Below, in pieces: positions 62,101 through 64,000 of a DNA stretch of 64,000 bases. Below the pieces are notes generated by a model. That model made no database searches. It was not told the DNA's origin and saw nothing but the letters and a program-made list of their open reading frames with translations. The stretch spans positions 9,993 to 73,992 of the forward strand of contig JBMOPO010000040.1 of NCBI GenBank assembly GCA_049325095.1. The letters are read 5' to 3'. The DNA comes from JAGPUQ01 sp049325095 (GTDB taxonomy: Bacteria; Pseudomonadota; Gammaproteobacteria; Pseudomonadales; Porticoccaceae). The position numbers were made by a program, and so were the translations under genes. Position 1 is the stretch's first letter. Each line of letters begins with the position of its first letter.

Positions 62101-62332
62101 GATAGGTGATCTGGTCCTCCACCAGGTCGGGGCTGCGCCCGGGCCATTCGGTGAACAGGATCACCTGCACGTCGGAGAGATCCGGAATGGCATCCAGCGG
62201 CGCCTCGACCAGGGACCGGTAGCCCCAGGCGCCGGCGGCGGCGACCAGCAGGATCGTCAGCAGCCAGTTGCGCGCCGAGCAGGCGATCAGGCGTTCCAGC
62301 GGCCCGTGATTGGGTTCAGGTGGATTCACCAT
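59171..62332 (-). CDS. cusA: CusA-type heavy-metal RND efflux pump
   Basis: A 1053-residue heavy-metal RND pump with 12 helices. TM4 reads AIGAMVDAAIAMVENIHRR. Met positions of the CusA copper triad are kept in LYMPTTLPGIS, APLEMIETNI and TEMLATGIRSAIGIKV. It exports Cu+/Ag+ from the periplasm. ATG 62332 overlaps the cusB 3' end. It is convergent with the thioredoxin-like gene, 16 nt apart. Confidence 0.94.
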   Translation of the reverse strand: MVNPPEPNHGPLERLIACSARNWLLTILLVAAAGAWGYRSLVEAPLDAIPDLSDVQVILFTEWPGRSPDLVEDQITYPLTTTLLAAPGVRTVRGQSFMGLSFVYVIFADGTDIYWARSRVLEYLSAATAKLPEGVRPTLGPDATAVGWVYQYALVDKSGRQSLADLRSLQDFHLRYALESVPGVAEVAAVGGFVKEYQIHVDPNRLASYGIPLDRVTAAVRASNQDVGGRVLEVAGHEQIIRGRGYVRSIADLEQVVIGLGDGGVPIRVADVASVSAGPALAQGQADLNGEGIAVGGIVVMRHGENALDVIDRVKARIAVLRDSLPPGVEILPVYDRSSLIERAIDTLRRTLIEEMVVVALVILVFLGQLRSAAVVAVTLPVAILLAFVPMYYQGLTANIMSLGGIAVAIGAMVDAAIAMVENIHRRLHLWQRGDAEARRRCATRAAVVIDAMQEVGPSIFFALLVITLSFLPVFALEGSEGRLFKPLAYTKTYAMLFAALLSVTLVPALAALVIRGPIRGDRGRLNRALAAAYRPLALGAVRHRTAVLALAALALASILYPAQRLGREFMPPLNEGSILYMPTTLPGISIGEVTRVLQTMDRELMKFPEVERVFGKAGRSTSPTDPAPLEMIETNIMLKPQREWREGMTWDKLIGELDAALRFPGMPNIWWMPIQTRTEMLATGIRSAIGIKVFGPELSTIEKTAVEIEQALLEDERTAPHTRSAFAERASGGYFLDFDIDRAAAARFGLNVGDVQTVIEAAMGGVRVGETVEGRERYGILVRYAREYRDSLEALERTLVATASGAQIPITQVAQLHFRTGPPLLRSEDGQLLGLVAVDPDPELGSADYVALAQEVVRERVELPPGMRIAWAGQFEHYERARARLELLVPLTLGLIFILLYLHRRSLVETLILMSALPFSLVGSLWLLWLLDYRLSVAVAVGMIAVAGLAIELGILMLLYLDLAWRRRGATNHAELAEAIIEGAVLRLRPKLMTGLTLLMGLIPILYSTGSGADVMKRIAAPMLGGVASALILVLIVFPAIFSFWRGRGLPR

Positions 62333-63822
62333 TGCTCGATCCCCGTCTTCAGGCGGGTTTCGGCCGCGATGAGGAAGTTGCCGGAAGTCACGATCCGGTC
62401 GCCCGGGGCGAGGCCTTCGAGCACCTCCACGTAGCCCTGGGCACGTCGCCCGGTCTTGATACGCACCGGGTTGAGCCGGCCATCGCCCAGGTCGACGAAC
62501 ACCACCCGGCTGGTGCCGGCGACGATCACGGCTTCCTCCGGCACCGCCAGGTGCTGGCCGAGGTCGGCTTCGAGGGTTACCTCGGCGTACATGCCCGGTT
62601 TCAGCATCCCGTCGGGGTTGTCGAGAGACAGGCGGACGCGCCCGGTGCGGCTGTCGCCGGAGAGGACCGGATAGACGTAGTCCAGGCTCGCCGGGTACGC
62701 CCGACCGGGCAGGTAGGGCAGCGTGACGGTGGCTTGCATGCCCGCCCGGACCAGTTCCAGATCGGCCTCGAATACTTTGGCGTCGACCCAGATCCGGGAC
62801 AGATCGGCGAGGCCGAGCAGCGTCTGGCCCCGGGCCGCGGCGCTGCCCGCGGCGATGTTGCGCGCCACCAGGATGCCGCTGCGCGGGGCGCGGATGGGCA
62901 CGTATTCCGCCGGGGTTCCGCGCTGCTCCAGCGCCGCGATCTCGGGCTCGGCCAGGTCCCACAGCCGCAGCCGCTGGCGCGCCGCCCGGATCACCGGGTC
63001 GCCGGCGCCGCCGGCTCGGCGGCGCTTCAGGGTCTCCAGATACTCCCGTTGGGCGGCGAGCAGCTCGGGGCCGTACACGGTGAACAGCACCTGGCCCTGC
63101 CGCACAGGCAGGCCGACGTGGTCGGCCACCAGGTCGCCGATGACGCCGTCGAACCTGAGCACGATCTCGGAGAGCGAACGCTCGTCCGGGGTGATTTCGC
63201 CGATGGCGCGGATGGACTGCACCAGGTTGCGATGGGTCACTGCGGCGGTCTCCAGCCCGATCATCTGGCGGCGGCGGTGATCGATGGCGACGGCGTGCGC
63301 GGTCTCGGCCGCGGCGGGACCGCCCTCCAGGGGTGCGCCACCAGTGGCGATGGTGAGTCCCTCCCGGTCGGTCGCCAGATCGAACTGCAGCCGCTGGTCT
63401 TCCTGGCCCTGCGGATGGTCGATGGCGATCGTCAGCGGCCATTCGCCGCGCATGGAGAGGTTCATCGAGCCTTCGTACCGACCCGGCGCCACCTGCTCGA
63501 GATCGGCGGGCGCGCGCATGGCGGGCATGGCGCCCATCGCGGGCATCTCCGCATAGGCTTCGATGGTGACGTCCGAGACCGGCTCACCACCGGGCGTATG
63601 CAGCTCGACGATCAGCCGGTTGTCGCCCACCCGCGGCGTGGCGGGAACCGTGGCGACGCCGATTTCCAGGCCGCCGGCCCGGTAGCCTGGGATCTCTTGC
63701 GCGGTCGCCGCGCCGGACGGGGCGGCATCGGGCCCGCCTCCCCGCATCACCCCATAGGTCGCGATGCCCGCGAGGATGAGCGCCGCGACGCCCGCGCCTG
63801 CGATCACGGTCCGGCGGCTCAT
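62326..63822 (-). CDS. cusB: CusB-type periplasmic adaptor with extra N-terminal domain
   Basis: A 498-residue adaptor. Residues about 55-150 form a YtkA/FixH-like beta domain (VGDNRLIVELHTPGGEPVSD, MPAMGAMPAM) before the usual CusB core: AIGEITPDERSLSEIVLRF, PVRQGQVLFTVYGPEL, a coiled-coil hairpin and LPYLPGRAYPASLDYVYPVL. The Met-rich MPAMGAMPAMRA could bind Cu(I). It starts by an ATGA overlap with cusC. Confidence 0.93.
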   Translation of the reverse strand: MSRRTVIAGAGVAALILAGIATYGVMRGGGPDAAPSGAATAQEIPGYRAGGLEIGVATVPATPRVGDNRLIVELHTPGGEPVSDVTIEAYAEMPAMGAMPAMRAPADLEQVAPGRYEGSMNLSMRGEWPLTIAIDHPQGQEDQRLQFDLATDREGLTIATGGAPLEGGPAAAETAHAVAIDHRRRQMIGLETAAVTHRNLVQSIRAIGEITPDERSLSEIVLRFDGVIGDLVADHVGLPVRQGQVLFTVYGPELLAAQREYLETLKRRRAGGAGDPVIRAARQRLRLWDLAEPEIAALEQRGTPAEYVPIRAPRSGILVARNIAAGSAAARGQTLLGLADLSRIWVDAKVFEADLELVRAGMQATVTLPYLPGRAYPASLDYVYPVLSGDSRTGRVRLSLDNPDGMLKPGMYAEVTLEADLGQHLAVPEEAVIVAGTSRVVFVDLGDGRLNPVRIKTGRRAQGYVEVLEGLAPGDRIVTSGNFLIAAETRLKTGIEQW

Positions 63823-64000
63823 GGTTGTGCTCCTGGTGCATCGGTGTCGGCCTGGGCTGGAAGCATGCCCGCCGCGCGTTCGAGCTCCGCCAGGCGCGCG
63901 GCGTAGTCCGCCCGGGTGCGGGCCAGCGCGAGCTCCGTGGCGAGCTTGCGCCGCTCGGCGGCGACGACTTCGAGAAAGGCGCCGACACCGCTGCGGTAGT
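63819..64000 (-). CDS. cusC: CusC-type outer-membrane efflux protein, 3' end
   Basis: The C-terminal 59 residues of a TolC-family channel: YRSGVGAFLEVVAAERRKLA, then helical TELALARTRADYAARLAELE, ending before TGA at 63819-63821. The 5' part lies beyond the window. Order cusC-cusB-cusA on the minus strand fits a tripartite Cu/Ag pump. Confidence 0.85.
   Translation of the reverse strand, partial: YRSGVGAFLEVVAAERRKLATELALARTRADYAARLAELERAAGMLPAQADTDAPGAQP

Noticed and set aside
58835..62434. Very long open plus-strand frame opposite cusA
   Set aside because: It is the antisense of a well conserved RND pump, has low-complexity His/Gln/Arg-rich content and no recognisable domain. It arises from high GC.
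1..64000. CRISPR array, rRNA or tRNA genes
   Set aside because: No regularly spaced direct repeats and no rRNA or tRNA-like segments were noticed on reading; short RNAs cannot be excluded without a covariance search.

Overview
The window is one GC-rich chromosomal stretch from a gammaproteobacterium. The main taxonomic clue is the order Rieske protein - cytochrome b/c1 - sspA - sspB at the left end, a gammaproteobacterial arrangement. Coding density is high. No rRNA, tRNA or CRISPR array was seen. Species cannot be named from the sequence alone.

Layout. (1) 1-4.6 kb: end of the bc1 complex operon, with cytochrome b and cytochrome c1 read as a single fused polypeptide, then sspA, sspB and a thiolase. 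(2) 4.9-13.4 kb: a functional-amyloid (Fap-type) secretion locus. A sigma-54 activator with a degenerate receiver domain is followed by a control region (palindrome, CRP-like site, sigma-54 promoter), two repeat-bearing amyloid subunits (FapB-like and a 575-residue FapC-like protein), a C39 peptidase (FapD), FapE, the FapF outer-membrane barrel, and a Sel1-repeat protein. Strong hairpins lie between fapC/fapD and fapE/fapF. (3) 13.3-15.1 kb: an MFS exporter, convergent with and overlapping the Sel1 gene. (4) 15.2-28.5 kb: a minus-strand nitrogen-scavenging locus under a divergent GntR/FCD regulator. It has an NCS2 permease, a Tsx-like porin, a BMP-type nucleoside/ureide ABC transporter, two biuret-hydrolase-like isochorismatase proteins, an AtzF-type allophanate hydrolase, a cupin and a D-aminoacylase-like amidohydrolase. 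Three copies of a TTGYATACAA-like operator sit 30-34 nt upstream of three start codons. Both isochorismatase genes carry apparent frameshifts.

(5) 28.5-45.4 kb: ubiX, an RND efflux pair, and a set of flavin-linked catabolic genes: three luciferase-like monooxygenases, a flavin reductase, an AcuI-type reductase, an amidohydrolase, an ABM monooxygenase and two MaoC-like hydratases. GST, moeA, dedA and an orphan Anbu proteasome-like protease lie among them. (6) 45.5-47.6 kb: a short glycogen phosphorylase flanked by inverted copies of a dispersed element made of five consecutive hairpins. A third, diverged copy lies beside ubiX. (7) 47.7-64 kb: a metal-resistance island with a csoR remnant, a Cys/His-rich small protein, a DUF2231 protein, copA, copB, a Met-rich EF-hand protein, a Cu+ P-type ATPase, DUF2933, a methyltransferase and a DUF6629 protein. 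A scar follows (IS256 transposase tail, Fic-protein tail, HlyD/MFS chimera), then a MerR-type regulator with a thioredoxin-like partner, and cusA-cusB-cusC on the minus strand, with cusC cut by the window edge.

Most likely joint functions are export of an extracellular amyloid under sigma-54 control, uptake and hydrolysis of biuret- or triuret-like nitrogen compounds, and periplasmic copper oxidation with efflux. All functional statements are from sequence recognition. No database search was run.
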